DNA of 64,000 nt from Sinorhizobium fredii USDA 257 (GCF_000265205.3 NC_018000.1:3844001-3908000); one strand, 5' to 3'; counted from the stretch's first letter, positions 36,406 through 46,343 are shown. The notes: a model not told the origin generated them from the sequence alone. A program made the numbers and translations.

Positions 36406-38265
36406 ATGTCGTATTCGGATCTCATCTATCGTCCCTTCGAGACGCTCATTCGTCCGCTCGATATTCCGTACACGCCGCTGCCGTCACGCGGGCCTTTTGC
36501 GCTGCTCGTGCATTTCGCCTCGATGTTCCGCGGCGTGCTCGCGGCCGTCGCCATCCTCATGATCGCCATCGAAGGCATCAATCTCGCGACGATCTGGGGC
36601 ATTTCCTTCGTCGTGGACGGAGTGACGGCCAAGGGCGCAGCCGCTTTCCTCGAAGAGAATTGGCCTACGCTAGCCGTCCTCGGCGTTCTGATTTTCCCCG
36701 TGCTGCCGCTGCTGATCTTCCTCGGCAACACACTGAACTCGCAGACCGTGGCCGTATGTATGCCGGCCGCGATGCAATGGCAGGGCCACAGGGCGGTGGA
36801 GCGCCAGGACCTCGCCTTCTTCCACGATCTCTTCGCTGGCCAGGTGGCTACGCGCATTTCCCAGGTCGCGTCTGCCGTGCAGCAGCAGATCGTCGTGGCC
36901 TTCTACCAAGTACCGCTCTTCCTGGTACAGTTTGTCGGCTCGCTCGTTCTACTCAGCGCGCTCGCCTGGCCGCTGGCGCTCCCGGTCTTCGTCTGGATTG
37001 CGGCCAACATCGCGCTTGCGGTGGCGGCGGTGCCACATTTTTCCGAGCGTTCGCGCAGGACCGCCCGCGCTCGCAGCCTCGTCGTCGGCGCCATGACCGA
37101 CCTCTATAGCAACATCCAGATGGTGAAGCTGTTCGCGGCGGAAGACAGCGAGGCGGGCGCGATGCGCAAGATCATGGAGAACACCGTCGAGAGCCAACAG
37201 CGCGAAAGGCGCATCCACTTGACGACCGACACGGGCGTCGTCCTGCTCAACATCGTCCTCATACTCGGCAATTCCGTCATAGGCTTCTGGGGACTTGTGG
37301 ACGGTTTCGTCACCATCGGCCAGTTCGTCGCCTCGATCGCCATCGTGCTGCGGCTCAACGCCAACTCCCGTGCCTTCCTGCAGATGGGGCAGCAGATTTT
37401 CCAGGCGGTGGGAACGATCCGCGACGCCATGCCCGTCGTGACCATGCCACCGACCATCATCGACACGCCGAACGCCAGGTCGCTCGCGGTGACGGCCGGC
37501 GAGGTCGAATTCAGGAAAGTCCAGTTTGAGTACCGGCTGGGGCAGGGGGTGATAGAAGGCCTGTCGCTCACCTTGTGCGCCGGCGAGAAGGTGGGGCTGG
37601 TCGGTCTCTCCGGCGCCGGCAAGTCGACCCTGGTCAGCCTGCTCCTGCGCTTCTTCGACCTGAAGGGCGGCGCGATCTACATAGATGGACAGGACATACG
37701 CAGCGTCACGCAGGCGAGCCTGCGTGAGAGCATCGGAGTGGTCACCCAGGACGTGTCGCTGCTGCATCGCTCGGTCGGCGACAACATCCGCTACGGCCGG
37801 CCAAGTGCCTCGCGGGAAGAGGTGGAACATGCCGCGATGCTGGCCGAGGCGGATGGCTTCATCGCCAACCTCAAGGACGGCGAAGGCCGCACTGGCTACG
37901 ACGCCTTCGTCGGCGACCGCGGCGTAAAACTGTCCGGTGGCCAGCGCCAGCGCGTCGCCATCGCCCGCGTTCTGCTTAAGGACGCGCCGATCCTTGTGCT
38001 CGACGAGGCGACGTCAGCATTGGATAGCGAAGCCGAGGCCGTCGTGCAGGAAAAGCTCGCCCTGCTGATGGAGGGAAAGACGGTGATCGCCATCGCGCAT
38101 CGCCTGTCCACCATTGCCAGCATGGACCGCATCGTCGTGCTCGACAAAGGCCGCATCGTCGAGGAGGGAATGCCGTCGGTGCTGCTCGAACGAGACGGAC
38201 TCTACGCGCGGCTATGGAAGCGGCAGACGGGTGGCTACATTGCCGATACGGTGGATGCGGCGTGA
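36406..38265 (+). CDS. ABC exporter, fused permease and ATPase
   Basis: The 619-residue protein has a six-helix ABC membrane domain (about residues 35-340) followed by a nucleotide-binding domain with Walker A GLSGAGKSTL near residue 403, the Q-loop VVTQDVSLLH, signature LSGGQRQRVAIARVLL near 509, Walker B ILVLDEATSALD, and the H-loop AIAHRLST. All catalytic motifs are intact. It is a type IV half-exporter of the MsbA/multidrug/lipid class that should homodimerise. ATG 36406 has CCGGAG five bases upstream. The substrate is unknown. Confidence 0.93.
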   Translation: MSYSDLIYRPFETLIRPLDIPYTPLPSRGPFALLVHFASMFRGVLAAVAILMIAIEGINLATIWGISFVVDGVTAKGAAAFLEENWPTLAVLGVLIFPVLPLLIFLGNTLNSQTVAVCMPAAMQWQGHRAVERQDLAFFHDLFAGQVATRISQVASAVQQQIVVAFYQVPLFLVQFVGSLVLLSALAWPLALPVFVWIAANIALAVAAVPHFSERSRRTARARSLVVGAMTDLYSNIQMVKLFAAEDSEAGAMRKIMENTVESQQRERRIHLTTDTGVVLLNIVLILGNSVIGFWGLVDGFVTIGQFVASIAIVLRLNANSRAFLQMGQQIFQAVGTIRDAMPVVTMPPTIIDTPNARSLAVTAGEVEFRKVQFEYRLGQGVIEGLSLTLCAGEKVGLVGLSGAGKSTLVSLLLRFFDLKGGAIYIDGQDIRSVTQASLRESIGVVTQDVSLLHRSVGDNIRYGRPSASREEVEHAAMLAEADGFIANLKDGEGRTGYDAFVGDRGVKLSGGQRQRVAIARVLLKDAPILVLDEATSALDSEAEAVVQEKLALLMEGKTVIAIAHRLSTIASMDRIVVLDKGRIVEEGMPSVLLERDGLYARLWKRQTGGYIADTVDAA

Positions 38266-38491
38266 ACTGACGCTGATGGATCAGTCCCGTGTCGCTAGTA
38301 AACAGCGAGGTTCGGCTTCGAGGCCGGGCGGAAGGCGGTCTGCGCATTCGAACGTTCCCAAGACCGCTGTGTGAGAATGCTGCTGATGCCGACCGGCCCC
38401 ATGAAGCGACGTGTTTGCCCCTTTACAGGCTGTGCGGCGGGCCGCAAATTGCTGGCACAACCGCAGACTATGTCCGGACCGAGGACTTCGC

Positions 38492-39285
38492 ATGATGACC
38501 GATCCGAATTCCTATTACGCCGGAGGCCTCGGTGTGGAGCTTTACGACCTCTTCACAGGCGGGGACTGCTTGCCAGCGACATTGAGTTCTACCTGGAATA
38601 CGCACGACGCTTTGGCGGGCCAATCCTTGAGCTCGGGACGGGCACCGGGCGCGTGTTGGTCCCGTTGGCGGACGCGGGCCATGAGGTTGTGGGAATGGAC
38701 CTTTCCCGGCCCATGCTGGATCGTGCCGCCGCCAAGCTGCGCGAGCGGCCTGAGCTGAGCCATCGCGTCCGGCTTGTCGAAGGTGACATGACGAGCTTCG
38801 ATTTGGAACAACGGTTTGCACTCGCCCTCGTGCCGGCACGAAGCTTTCAGCACGTGGCCACGCCAGAAGGGCAGCGGAGGGCGCTGGCTTGCATTCGCCG
38901 GCATCTCCTTCCGGGCGGCCACCTAATCCTGGGCCGCATTGATCCGAACTTCGAATTGCTGTTTGGAGACGACGGCAAGGCTCCGCCACGCGAGGCGCAG
39001 CATCCCCGATCGGGTCACCTGATCCGCAGGATGGTCGTCGCCCGCCACACTGACCCGTTTCAGCAGACAGTCCATGAAGTCCTTCGTTTCGAGGAATTCG
39101 ACGCAGCGGGAAATGTCGTGGACTCCGAGGAAAGGTCGTGGTCGCTGCGCTGGAGCATGCGGCAGGAGACCGCCTACTTGCTCGAACTGAGCGGTTTCGA
39201 GGTGATCGATCTATATTCCGATTTCAGCCGATCATCGCCTGATTACGGCCGGGAACAGCTTTGGATCGCGCGCGCGAGACAATGA
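38492..39285 (+). pseudogene. Frameshifted class I SAM-dependent methyltransferase
   Basis: ATG 38492 (GAGG eight bases upstream) opens MMTDPNSYYAGGLGVELYDL. At about 38566 the frame breaks; restoring one C after GGGGAC would join it to LLASDIEFYLEYARRFGG and motif I ILELGTGTGRVLVPLA, running to a stop at 39285. Both parts are well conserved in type: FYLEYARRFGGPILELG is a common start of these methyltransferases. The break is either a recent mutation or a sequencing error. The restored protein would have about 264 residues. The substrate is unknown. Confidence 0.8.
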
Positions 39286-39319
39286 ACACAGGGAGACCGC
39301 AACGTTTGAAAGCTTGCAG

Positions 39320-39859
39320 ATGAAGTCCAACCTTCCCCAACTCCAAGGTGCTCGTCTGACGCTGCGCAGGCCCACTCGTGAGGACGTGGATGTCCGCCTT
39401 GCGCTGAGGCGGCACAAGGAAATCATCGAGGCATATGGCGGCACTTTCGACCCTGACGCCCCCTTTACGAGGGAGCATGCGGAAGCCGCCATTCGCTACA
39501 TCGAGGAGCAGGAATATGCCTGGGTAATTGATGCTGGTCGCTTCATCGGTCATGTCCGCTTTCACAGCATCGACAGGCAGGACAGGCGGGCGGCACTCGC
39601 CATCGGCATCGATGACCCCGCCTATCTTGGCAGAGGGTATGGCACGGAAGCGATCAGGCTCGCTCTCACGCATGCATTTTCGACCGGCCTCCACCGCATT
39701 TCGCTGCGGGTGCTGGCGAGCAACAGCCGCGCAATGGCCTGCTATCGGAAGTGCGGGTTCGTCGAGGAAGGGCGTGAGCGGGAAGCAGCCTTCGTCAACG
39801 GCGGATGGGAAGACGATATAATCATGGGGGTGCTTGACAGAGAATTCTGCCCGTCCTGA
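39320..39859 (+). CDS. GNAT acetyltransferase, RimJ/RimL-like
   Basis: This 179-residue protein starts LPQLQGARLTLRRPTREDVD after a short leader, the usual RimJ/RimL-type opening. It has YLGRGYGTEAIRLALTHAF (acetyl-CoA loop, about residues 100-120) and VLASNSRAMACYRKCGFVEEG near residue 140. It may acetylate protein N-termini, an antibiotic or another amine. ATG 39320 is used; a TTG two codons upstream is possible, and the ribosome site is weak. It ends just before the IS1182-family element, 4 bases from the inverted repeat. Confidence 0.86.
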   Translation: MKSNLPQLQGARLTLRRPTREDVDVRLALRRHKEIIEAYGGTFDPDAPFTREHAEAAIRYIEEQEYAWVIDAGRFIGHVRFHSIDRQDRRAALAIGIDDPAYLGRGYGTEAIRLALTHAFSTGLHRISLRVLASNSRAMACYRKCGFVEEGREREAAFVNGGWEDDIIMGVLDREFCPS

Positions 39860-39863
39860 GTGG

Positions 39864-41451
39864 CCGCAATGGGTGGAGGCCGTGTGAAAACGCGTTTTTG
39901 GGCGGGACATGAATCTTCAAGGTTGCGGCGTGCGAGGTCGAGACGGTCTCACCCTCTCATTGCACCCATCAACGCGGGAGCGCCGAGGACGGCGATGGCT
40001 CGCTTGATGTTGTAGGCGAGGACGTGGAGGCTCATTTCCGTTCCGACATTTCGTAGCCTTCGCATCCGGAAGTGGTCTCTTCCCATCCAGTCTTTGAGGC
40101 TGCCAAATACGTGCTCGACGGTGCTGCGCCTGATCCGCATCGCGTCCGGCATCTCGTCCAGCCTGCGCTGCATCTTCTCCAGGACTGCCTCATGCTCCCA
40201 GCGGGTGATGCGCCGCTGTTTGCTCGGCGTGCATTTTGCCTTGATGGCGCAGCTGCCGCAGTTGCTCGACCAGTAACGGCTGAGGATCAGACCCTTCTCC
40301 ACCGCGGTGAAGCGCCAGATCAGTTGTTCGCCTGCCGGGCAGCGATAGCTGTCGGTCTCTGGCTGATAGATGAAGTCCTGCTTGTCGAAACGACCGTCCG
40401 CCTTCGCCCCGGATGTTAACGGTCGGGGCACGATCGGCGTCGCTCCAACTGCCTCGCAGGCAACGATTTCCTCACCGGAGAAGTAGCCGCGATCGGCCAG
40501 GACTGTCAGTTCCTCGACGCCGGTCGCTTCCTTGGCCTGCTGAGCCATGTTGGCAAGTTGGGACCGGTCGTGGCCGACATTGGTGACCTCATGCGCGACG
40601 ATCAGATGGTGCTCGGCGTCGACCGCCGCTTGCACGTTGTAGCCGACCATGCCGGTGCCTTTGCCGCTCGTTGCCATGGCCCGCGCATCGGAATCGGTCA
40701 GTGAGATCTGGCGGTCCGGCGCGTCTTGGACCGCTTGCTCCATCGCCTGCAACTCGCGCATCTGCCGCCGCAGCGAGTCCAGCCGTTCCTTCAGCCGGCT
40801 GACCCGCATCTGTGCGACGTCATCCTCCTGCCGGTCGGCCGTGTCGAGCATGCCCAGATACCGCTCAATGCTGGCATCCACCTGCTCCATACGTCGGCGG
40901 ATCGCGCCAGGCGTGAAGTTTTTGTCGCGTGTGTTCACCGCCTTGAATCGGCTGCCGTCGACCGCAACCGTGCCACCCGCGATGAGGCCGATCTTGCGGC
41001 ACAGAAGCACGAATTGGCGGCAGACCGCACGGATCGCTTCGCCGTTGTCACGCCGGAAATCGGCGATCGTTTTGAAGTCGGGCGCGAGCTTACCCATCAG
41101 CCACATCAGTTCGACGTTGCGGCCCGCCTCCCGCTCCAGCCGCCGGCTCGACTGCACTTGGTTGAGGTAGCCATAGAGGTAGAGCTTCAGCATGGTTGCC
41201 GGGCTATATCCCGGCCGCCCAGTCGCCGCCGCGGCGGCAAAGCCCATTGCACGCAAATCCAGCTCATCGATGAAGACATCGACAACGCGGGCCGGGTTGT
41301 CTTCGGTGACATAATCATCGAGGCATTCCGGCAAGAACAGCTGCTCTCGCCGATCCTTACCCTCGATGAAACCCGCCATGCCGAATCCCCCGCTCAACTG
41401 GAGGTAGACTATCATGAGCGGGAGTTTTCACACAGCCTCGGTGGATTGCGG
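39864..41451 (-). mobile_element. Intact IS1182-family insertion sequence
   Basis: The terminal inverted repeats are 28 bp: CCGCAAT, five or six variable bases, then GAGGCCGTGTGAAAAC at 39864-39891, mirrored at 41424-41451 (complement CCGCAAT...GAGGCTGTGTGAAAAC). No flanking target duplication is obvious. The element carries one uninterrupted transposase gene on the minus strand. Confidence 0.85.
39949..41379 (-). CDS. IS1182-family transposase
   Basis: The 476-residue DDE transposase starts MAGFIEGKDRREQLFLPE and has the N-terminal DUF772-type region (YSPATMLKLYLYGYLNQ), the first Asp in GTVAVDGSRFKAVN, the second in VLADRGYFSGEEI, a cysteine cluster (CGSCAIKAKC) and the Glu in RRSTVEHVFGSLKDWMGRDHF. 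It is full length with no frameshift. An in-frame ATG 12 codons upstream lies within the left-flank leader and is less likely. The element is probably mobile and marks the start of the accessory mosaic downstream. Confidence 0.95.
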   Translation of the reverse strand: MAGFIEGKDRREQLFLPECLDDYVTEDNPARVVDVFIDELDLRAMGFAAAAATGRPGYSPATMLKLYLYGYLNQVQSSRRLEREAGRNVELMWLMGKLAPDFKTIADFRRDNGEAIRAVCRQFVLLCRKIGLIAGGTVAVDGSRFKAVNTRDKNFTPGAIRRRMEQVDASIERYLGMLDTADRQEDDVAQMRVSRLKERLDSLRRQMRELQAMEQAVQDAPDRQISLTDSDARAMATSGKGTGMVGYNVQAAVDAEHHLIVAHEVTNVGHDRSQLANMAQQAKEATGVEELTVLADRGYFSGEEIVACEAVGATPIVPRPLTSGAKADGRFDKQDFIYQPETDSYRCPAGEQLIWRFTAVEKGLILSRYWSSNCGSCAIKAKCTPSKQRRITRWEHEAVLEKMQRRLDEMPDAMRIRRSTVEHVFGSLKDWMGRDHFRMRRLRNVGTEMSLHVLAYNIKRAIAVLGAPALMGAMRG

Positions 41452-41566
41452 AAGTTCATTGCCCAGGCGCGGGACGACTGCTCAGCGCCAAAGCAGTCGC
41501 ACGGGCCGGGAGCGACCCTCGTCGCTGCGCCCTTGCGCAGGGCGCAGCTTTTATCGCGTGAGGCGC

Positions 41567-42772
41567 TTACAGATCCGTCACACGCTCCGGATCAGCTGAG
41601 GCCAGCGCCGCGGCACGCTCGGCCTTCGGCGGATATATCCACACCGTGTTGATCTCCTGCTTGGTTTTCTTGGCGCTCTCGCCGACCATCTCCACCTTGC
41701 GGTCCCAGCCGCGGGTGAAGATTGCGCCGGCTTCGCCGAGGTCGAGGCAGGTGACGTAGGCCTTCTGGTGATAGCACCGGGTCGGCACATCCAGCAGTTC
41801 GGCGGCTGCGTTGTTGCCCGCGAAGGCGCCCATGCGGGTGGCGTGCTGGCACGACATCAGCGCATAGTTGCCGATGTCATCGCATGCTGCGCGCGCCGCG
41901 TCGCCGGTGGCGAAGACGCCAGGCACGGACAGCACGCGCAAGCACTTGTCGACGAGCAGCCGGTCAAAACTGTCACGCGCGGCGGGAATTTTCGTTGTCA
42001 GCGGATTGGCGCGAAAGCCTGCCGCCCAGATCACGGTCGCGGCTTCGATGCGCTCGCCGGTGCTCAGGCTGACGCCGGATTTGTCCAGCGATGCGACGCC
42101 AGCATTGAGCCGCGTCTCGACGCCGACGGTGCGCAATGCGTCTTCAATGAAAGGGCGAGGATATTCACCCATGTCCGGGGCGACTGCAGGGCTACGATCG
42201 ACGATAATGACGCGCGGCTTGGTGTTTTTGTCGAAGATGGTCCGCAGGCGTGAAGGCATCTCCGTTGCCGCCTCGATTCCTGTAAGGCCGGCGCCTGCAA
42301 TAACGACGGTGTCGCGTGCCTTTGAGGCGGGCATAGTCGCAAGCTTGTGCAGGTGGCGGTCGAGGGCGATTGCGTCATCGAGATTGTCGACGCTGAAGCC
42401 GTGTTCTGCGAGGCCGGGAATATTCGGGCGGAACAGCCGGCTACCGGTTGCGATCACCAGGCGATGATAGGAAAGGGACTTGCGCTCCCCCTTGGCATTG
42501 ACGACGTCCACGGCGCGGGCTTTGGTGTCGACGGCTTCGACGCTGCCTTGCACGTAGACCACGTTGACGGCGTCAAGCACCTCCTTGAGAGGCGCGGTAA
42601 GGGTCTCGGGCTTCGGCTCATAAAGCCGAGGGCGGATCACCAACATCGGCTGAGGAGCTACCAGCGCGATCTCGAGTTCTTCGGGCGAAACGTCTTCGAT
42701 GTCGCGCAGGCGGGCCGCGGAAAGGGCGGCGTACATACCGGCGAAGCCGGCGCCTACAATAACGAGTCTCAT
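41567..42772 (-). CDS. NAD(P)/FAD-dependent oxidoreductase (type II NADH dehydrogenase-like)
   Basis: The 401-residue flavoprotein has two Rossmann motifs: VGAGFAGMYAAL at residues 5-16 for FAD and IAGAGLTGIEAATEM near 158 for NAD(P)H. The C-terminal FAD contact is VFATGDAARAACDD near residue 290. It resembles NDH-2/sulfide:quinone oxidoreductase-like enzymes (pyridine nucleotide-disulphide oxidoreductase family) but lacks an obvious membrane-anchoring tail. The electron acceptor is probably a quinone (inference). It opens a run of stress- or detoxification-type genes on the minus strand. Confidence 0.88.
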   Translation of the reverse strand: MRLVIVGAGFAGMYAALSAARLRDIEDVSPEELEIALVAPQPMLVIRPRLYEPKPETLTAPLKEVLDAVNVVYVQGSVEAVDTKARAVDVVNAKGERKSLSYHRLVIATGSRLFRPNIPGLAEHGFSVDNLDDAIALDRHLHKLATMPASKARDTVVIAGAGLTGIEAATEMPSRLRTIFDKNTKPRVIIVDRSPAVAPDMGEYPRPFIEDALRTVGVETRLNAGVASLDKSGVSLSTGERIEAATVIWAAGFRANPLTTKIPAARDSFDRLLVDKCLRVLSVPGVFATGDAARAACDDIGNYALMSCQHATRMGAFAGNNAAAELLDVPTRCYHQKAYVTCLDLGEAGAIFTRGWDRKVEMVGESAKKTKQEINTVWIYPPKAERAAALASADPERVTDL

Positions 42773-42996
42773 GTTATTTACTCCATGGGTTTTAGTTTCA
42801 AACGGCCGCGCGTCATCGTTGCCGCTCTTGATAAGCGGCGACGCCGTTGAGCGATGACGATGCGGGTCGTTGAAGCGAAATGCCTATCACCGACCAACTC
42901 TAGGCCGGTCGCAACGGCCTCAGCACAGGCGCGATCAACCCGGCCAGCCAGACGGGATCGTTGCCGATGTCCATGGCGAACAGTTTCCTTAGAAAT

Positions 42997-43024
42997 GAGC
43001 TGCGGCATTTGATTGCCGCAGCTC
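42997..43024 (-). terminator. Terminator of the alpha/beta hydrolase gene at 43038
   Basis: GAGCTGCGGCA (42997-43007) pairs perfectly over 11 bp with TGCCGCAGCTC (43014-43024) around a 6-base loop, 13 bases beyond the stop. On the minus strand the hairpin is followed by ATTTCT, a short T-rich tail. It separates the hydrolase from the FAD oxidoreductase gene. Confidence 0.7.
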
Positions 43025-43037
43025 GCCCTTGAGGACG

Positions 43038-43874
43038 TCAAGCCTGGACGAAGGCCAGTAGATCGGCGTTCAGCGCATCGGCATTGATGGTCAGCATGCC
43101 GTGCGAGAAGTTCGGATAGGTCTTCAAGGTGCCATTCCTCAGAAGCTTGACTGACTTCAGTGCGGAGTCCGCGATCGGCACGATCTGGTCGTCCTCTCCG
43201 TGCAGCACGAGTGTCGGAATGGTGATGGCCTTCAGGTCCTCGGTCTGGTCGGTTTCCGAAAAGGCCTTGATGCCCTCGTAATGAGCTTTGGCGCTGCCCA
43301 TCATGCCCTGACGCCACCAGTTCTGGACCACCGCTTCCTGCACCGTGGCGCCCCCCCGGTTGAAGCCGTAGAAGGGACCGGCCGGGACCTCGCGGAAGAA
43401 CTGGGCGCGGTTTGCAGCAAGCGCGGCACGGAAACCGTCGAACACTTCGATCGGCAGACCTTCGGGATTGGCTTCGGTCTTGAGCATCAGCGGCGGAACG
43501 GCGGAGACCAGGACGGCCTTGGCAACACGGCCTGCCGGCCCGCCGTATTTTGCGACATAGCGGACGACCTCGCCGCCACCGGTGGAGTGGCCGATATGGA
43601 CGACAGTCTTCAGGTCCAGCGCTTCGACGACGGCGAAGGCATCGGCTGCATAGTGATCCATGTCATGGCCCTCGGAGACCTGTGAGGAGCGGCCGTGGCC
43701 GCGGCGATCATGGGCGATGACGCGATAACCGTTGGAGAGGAAGAAGAGCATCTGAGCATCCCAGTCGTCTGAGCTCAGCGGCCAGCCATGATGGAACATG
43801 ATCGGCTGTGCGCCCCTCGGTCCCCAGTCCTTGTAGAAGATGTCGACGCCGTCCTTGGTGGTAACATATGCCAT
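43038..43874 (-). CDS. Alpha/beta hydrolase of the non-heme chloroperoxidase type
   Basis: The 278-residue protein starts MAYVTTKDGVDIFYKDWGPR and has the oxyanion HHGWPLSSDDWD, the nucleophile elbow GHSTGGGE (Ser near residue 96), the acid in LHGEDDQIVP and the histidine in FSHGMLT. This matches cofactor-free haloperoxidases/arylesterases, which can also form peracids. AAAGGAGCAAGCC precedes the ATG. It is likely a serine esterase in vivo. Its neighbours, a secreted cupin and an NmrA-like protein on the same strand, suggest a shared stress or xenobiotic response. Confidence 0.9.
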   Translation of the reverse strand: MAYVTTKDGVDIFYKDWGPRGAQPIMFHHGWPLSSDDWDAQMLFFLSNGYRVIAHDRRGHGRSSQVSEGHDMDHYAADAFAVVEALDLKTVVHIGHSTGGGEVVRYVAKYGGPAGRVAKAVLVSAVPPLMLKTEANPEGLPIEVFDGFRAALAANRAQFFREVPAGPFYGFNRGGATVQEAVVQNWWRQGMMGSAKAHYEGIKAFSETDQTEDLKAITIPTLVLHGEDDQIVPIADSALKSVKLLRNGTLKTYPNFSHGMLTINADALNADLLAFVQA

Positions 43875-43995
43875 TGGCTTGCTCCTTTAGTGAATTGTCG
43901 CTGGTGAGCGTCCGCTGCGTGGAAGGGCCCACCAGCAGTGATGTTTAACGATCGGGAAAGGGCCAGATGCCGCAGACCGCCGCTAGCCCGCTCGT

Positions 43996-44415
43996 CTACT
44001 CCTTGATCGGGAAGGTCAGTTCCTTCTCGCTGCTGTCGACGACGAAAACGGCCAGCAGCTTCGCCGGTTCGGTCTCGCTGGCATTCTCGCTGACGCCGTG
44101 GCGGTCTCCTGGCATTTCAGAGAAGCTCTCGCCCGCCTTGTAGGTCTTGACGGGACCGTCGTTGACCTGGCTGCGGATGGCACCCTCGAGGACGGTCGCA
44201 TAGATGAAGGCCGACTCCGGATGCGTGTGGGCCGAGGAGAGGCCGCCGGGACCATATTCAACGAGAACACCTTTCATGCTCTTGCCCGGAACATTCGGCA
44301 ATTCGTGCTCGTAAACCAGCGTGACCGTAGCATCCTTATCGCCGACGTCGTCAGCAGAGGCGGCAGCGGACAAGAGAGCCGTCATGGCAAAGGCGGCAAA
44401 GATTGGCTTGATCAT
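43996..44415 (-). CDS. Secreted cupin-domain protein, copy 1
   Basis: The 139-residue protein has a signal peptide (MIKPIFAAFAMTALLSAAASA) and a single cupin barrel with HTHPESAFIYATVLEGA and a second-motif region GDRHGVSENAS, so metal ligands are present. AAAGGAG is 8 bases before ATG 44415. A related secreted cupin lies at 58020. Periplasmic cupins of this type are of unknown function; quercetinase- or isomerase-like activity is only a guess. Confidence 0.82.
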   Translation of the reverse strand: MIKPIFAAFAMTALLSAAASADDVGDKDATVTLVYEHELPNVPGKSMKGVLVEYGPGGLSSAHTHPESAFIYATVLEGAIRSQVNDGPVKTYKAGESFSEMPGDRHGVSENASETEPAKLLAVFVVDSSEKELTFPIKE

Positions 44416-44476
44416 GTCTAAACTCCTTTCGTGAGGTCGGAAGGTGCGCCGCCTCATGCGACGCACCGGTGCTCGG

Positions 44477-45229
44477 TCATTTCCGCGCTGCGGTTGGGAA
44501 CCACTGCTCGAAGGTGATGCGGCCGATGCGGGGATTGTTGTCGGAGACGAGCGAGCCATCTTCCAGTTTGGCGCCGAAGTAGCGAGCCTCCGGATCTGCC
44601 TCGACCTTGCGAGCATCGCCCATTGCTTTCAGGTAGCGAGCAACGAGTTCGTTCAGCCGGACGCGCTCCGGCCCCGAGATCTCCACAACGCCATTGATCG
44701 GCGCGGCCGTCGCAACAGCGGCCATGTTGTCGGCCACATCGTCCGAGGCGATGGGCTGGACGTAGGCTGGCGACAGATGCACCGTGTCGCCGATCGTGCC
44801 GGACTGGGCGATGCCGCTGAGGAATTCCATGAATTGCGTCGAGTGGACGATCGTATAGGGAATGCCGGATTCCCGGATGATCTTTTCCTGGGCGACCTTG
44901 GCCCGCATGTAGCCGCTGTCAGGCAGCCGATCGACGCCGACGATGGAAAGCGCGATGTGATGCTTTACGCCGGCGGCCTCTTCCGCAGCCATCAGATTGC
45001 GGCCCGACGTCTCAAAGAATTCGAGCACGGCCTTGTCTTCGAAGGACGGCGAGTTTGCGAGGTCGATAACGACGGAGGCGCCGGCGAGCGCCTCGGCGAG
45101 ACCTTCGCCGGTAATCGAGTTGACGCCGGTGTTCGGAGCGGCGGCAATGACTTCATGGCCTTGCTTGCGAAGGCGGTCGGCTGTCTTTGAACCTATCAGG
45201 CCGGTTCCGCCGATGATGACGATTTTCAT
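44477..45229 (-). CDS. NAD(P)H-binding NmrA/atypical SDR protein
   Basis: The 250-residue protein begins MKIVIIGGTGLIGSKTADRL with the GxxGxxG cofactor loop, followed by LSIVGVDRLPDSGYMRAKVAQE (Tyr-xxx-Lys-like YMRAK) and the NmrA-like SGIPYTIVHSTQFMEF. It resembles LysA/YtfG-type quinone or nucleotide sensors. ATG 45229 has GGAG eight bases upstream; an upstream frame adds 12 unconserved residues. It precedes the cupin gene on the same strand by 61 bases and is probably co-transcribed with it. Confidence 0.86.
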   Translation of the reverse strand: MKIVIIGGTGLIGSKTADRLRKQGHEVIAAAPNTGVNSITGEGLAEALAGASVVIDLANSPSFEDKAVLEFFETSGRNLMAAEEAAGVKHHIALSIVGVDRLPDSGYMRAKVAQEKIIRESGIPYTIVHSTQFMEFLSGIAQSGTIGDTVHLSPAYVQPIASDDVADNMAAVATAAPINGVVEISGPERVRLNELVARYLKAMGDARKVEADPEARYFGAKLEDGSLVSDNNPRIGRITFEQWFPTAARK

Positions 45230-45386
45230 GAGTTTCTCCATTCGCGGGCGCTCAGCGCACCGCATTGTTCATTCGTTCCAGTAGGTGGTTGCGCCGTCTT
45301 AGCTCGGGCCGGTCCAGTCCAGGCCATAGGCGTGTCGGCCGAACTGGAAGGATACGCACCCAGTTCAGCCCTAACCCAACAAGGGG

Positions 45387-46343
45387 TCAGTAGTCCCAGA
45401 AGGCCGCGACCCAACGAAAGTCGTCGCCGTCGACCGCCACCCGGCCGACGGACGGGAACGGCAGGTGAGTGGCCACCAGCTGTCCGCCGGTTTCCGCCAG
45501 CTCGCGCAAAAGACGGACCCGAACGCGCGCCGCCTCCTCGGGGTCGTGTTCGAAACCGTTGTGCCAATCGGGGTGTTCGAACCCGACCGCGAACACGGCG
45601 TCTCCGGCGAACATCAGCCGGTCGCCGCCGGACGCCACGCGGACCACGCTGTGCCCGGGGGTGTGGCCGCCGGTACGAGAGACGATCACGCCCGGCGCCA
45701 CCTCGTACTCCTCATCGAACAGCCGCAGCTGGCTCTGATACTCCTTCGTGAACCGCTTGGCGGTCGCGCGAAGCGCGTCCGGGAAGCCCGGCGGCATGGA
45801 GACGTGGGAGAAATCGGGCGACTCCCAGAACTTGACCTCGGCGGCGGCCACGTGGATCCGCAGGTCCGGACGCAGCTGCTCCCTCACCCCCTCGACGAGC
45901 AGCCCGCCGATGTGATCCATGTGCATGTGGGTAAGCACCACGTCGGTCACCGATGCAAGGTCGATGCCGGCGGCCTCCAGTCGCTTGATCAACTGCCCGG
46001 CCCGCGGCAAGTTCAGGTCCGGATCCAACCCTAGCCCAGCGTCGATGAGTATGGTCTGGTCGCCGCTCCGCACCACGACCACATTCAGCGCCCAGTCGAA
46101 GGCGTCCTGCGGCAGGAACATGTCCTTCAGCCAGGCCGCCCGGGCGGCCGGGTCGGCGTTGTGTCCCAACATCTGGGTTGGGAGCGGCAGCACCCCGTCG
46201 CTGATTACCAGCACTTCAATCTCGCCGACCTGCACCGCGTAGCGCGACGGAACCAACTCTTCGGGTCTCGATCTACCGGAGGGTGAGGTGTTGTCCAAGC
46301 TCATGTTTGTCTGCTGCTGTGTGTTGGAGATAATCTGGTTCAT
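45387..46343 (-). CDS. Metallo-beta-lactamase-fold hydrolase, copy 1
   Basis: The 318-residue protein carries the zinc motif LTHMHMDHIGG near residue 140, GGHTPGHS near residue 230 and FAGDAVFAVGF, giving a complete binuclear site. This subgroup includes lactonases and other hydrolases; an acyl-homoserine-lactone or related lactone substrate is possible but unproven. ATG 46343 has AGGAG about 9 bases upstream. It is very similar to the gene at 56160-57128: about 40 differences over about 290 aligned residues by eye, and the similarity extends ~25 bases beyond the stop. The AraC gene upstream may control it. Confidence 0.9.
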   Translation of the reverse strand: MNQIISNTQQQTNMSLDNTSPSGRSRPEELVPSRYAVQVGEIEVLVISDGVLPLPTQMLGHNADPAARAAWLKDMFLPQDAFDWALNVVVVRSGDQTILIDAGLGLDPDLNLPRAGQLIKRLEAAGIDLASVTDVVLTHMHMDHIGGLLVEGVREQLRPDLRIHVAAAEVKFWESPDFSHVSMPPGFPDALRATAKRFTKEYQSQLRLFDEEYEVAPGVIVSRTGGHTPGHSVVRVASGGDRLMFAGDAVFAVGFEHPDWHNGFEHDPEEAARVRVRLLRELAETGGQLVATHLPFPSVGRVAVDGDDFRWVAAFWDY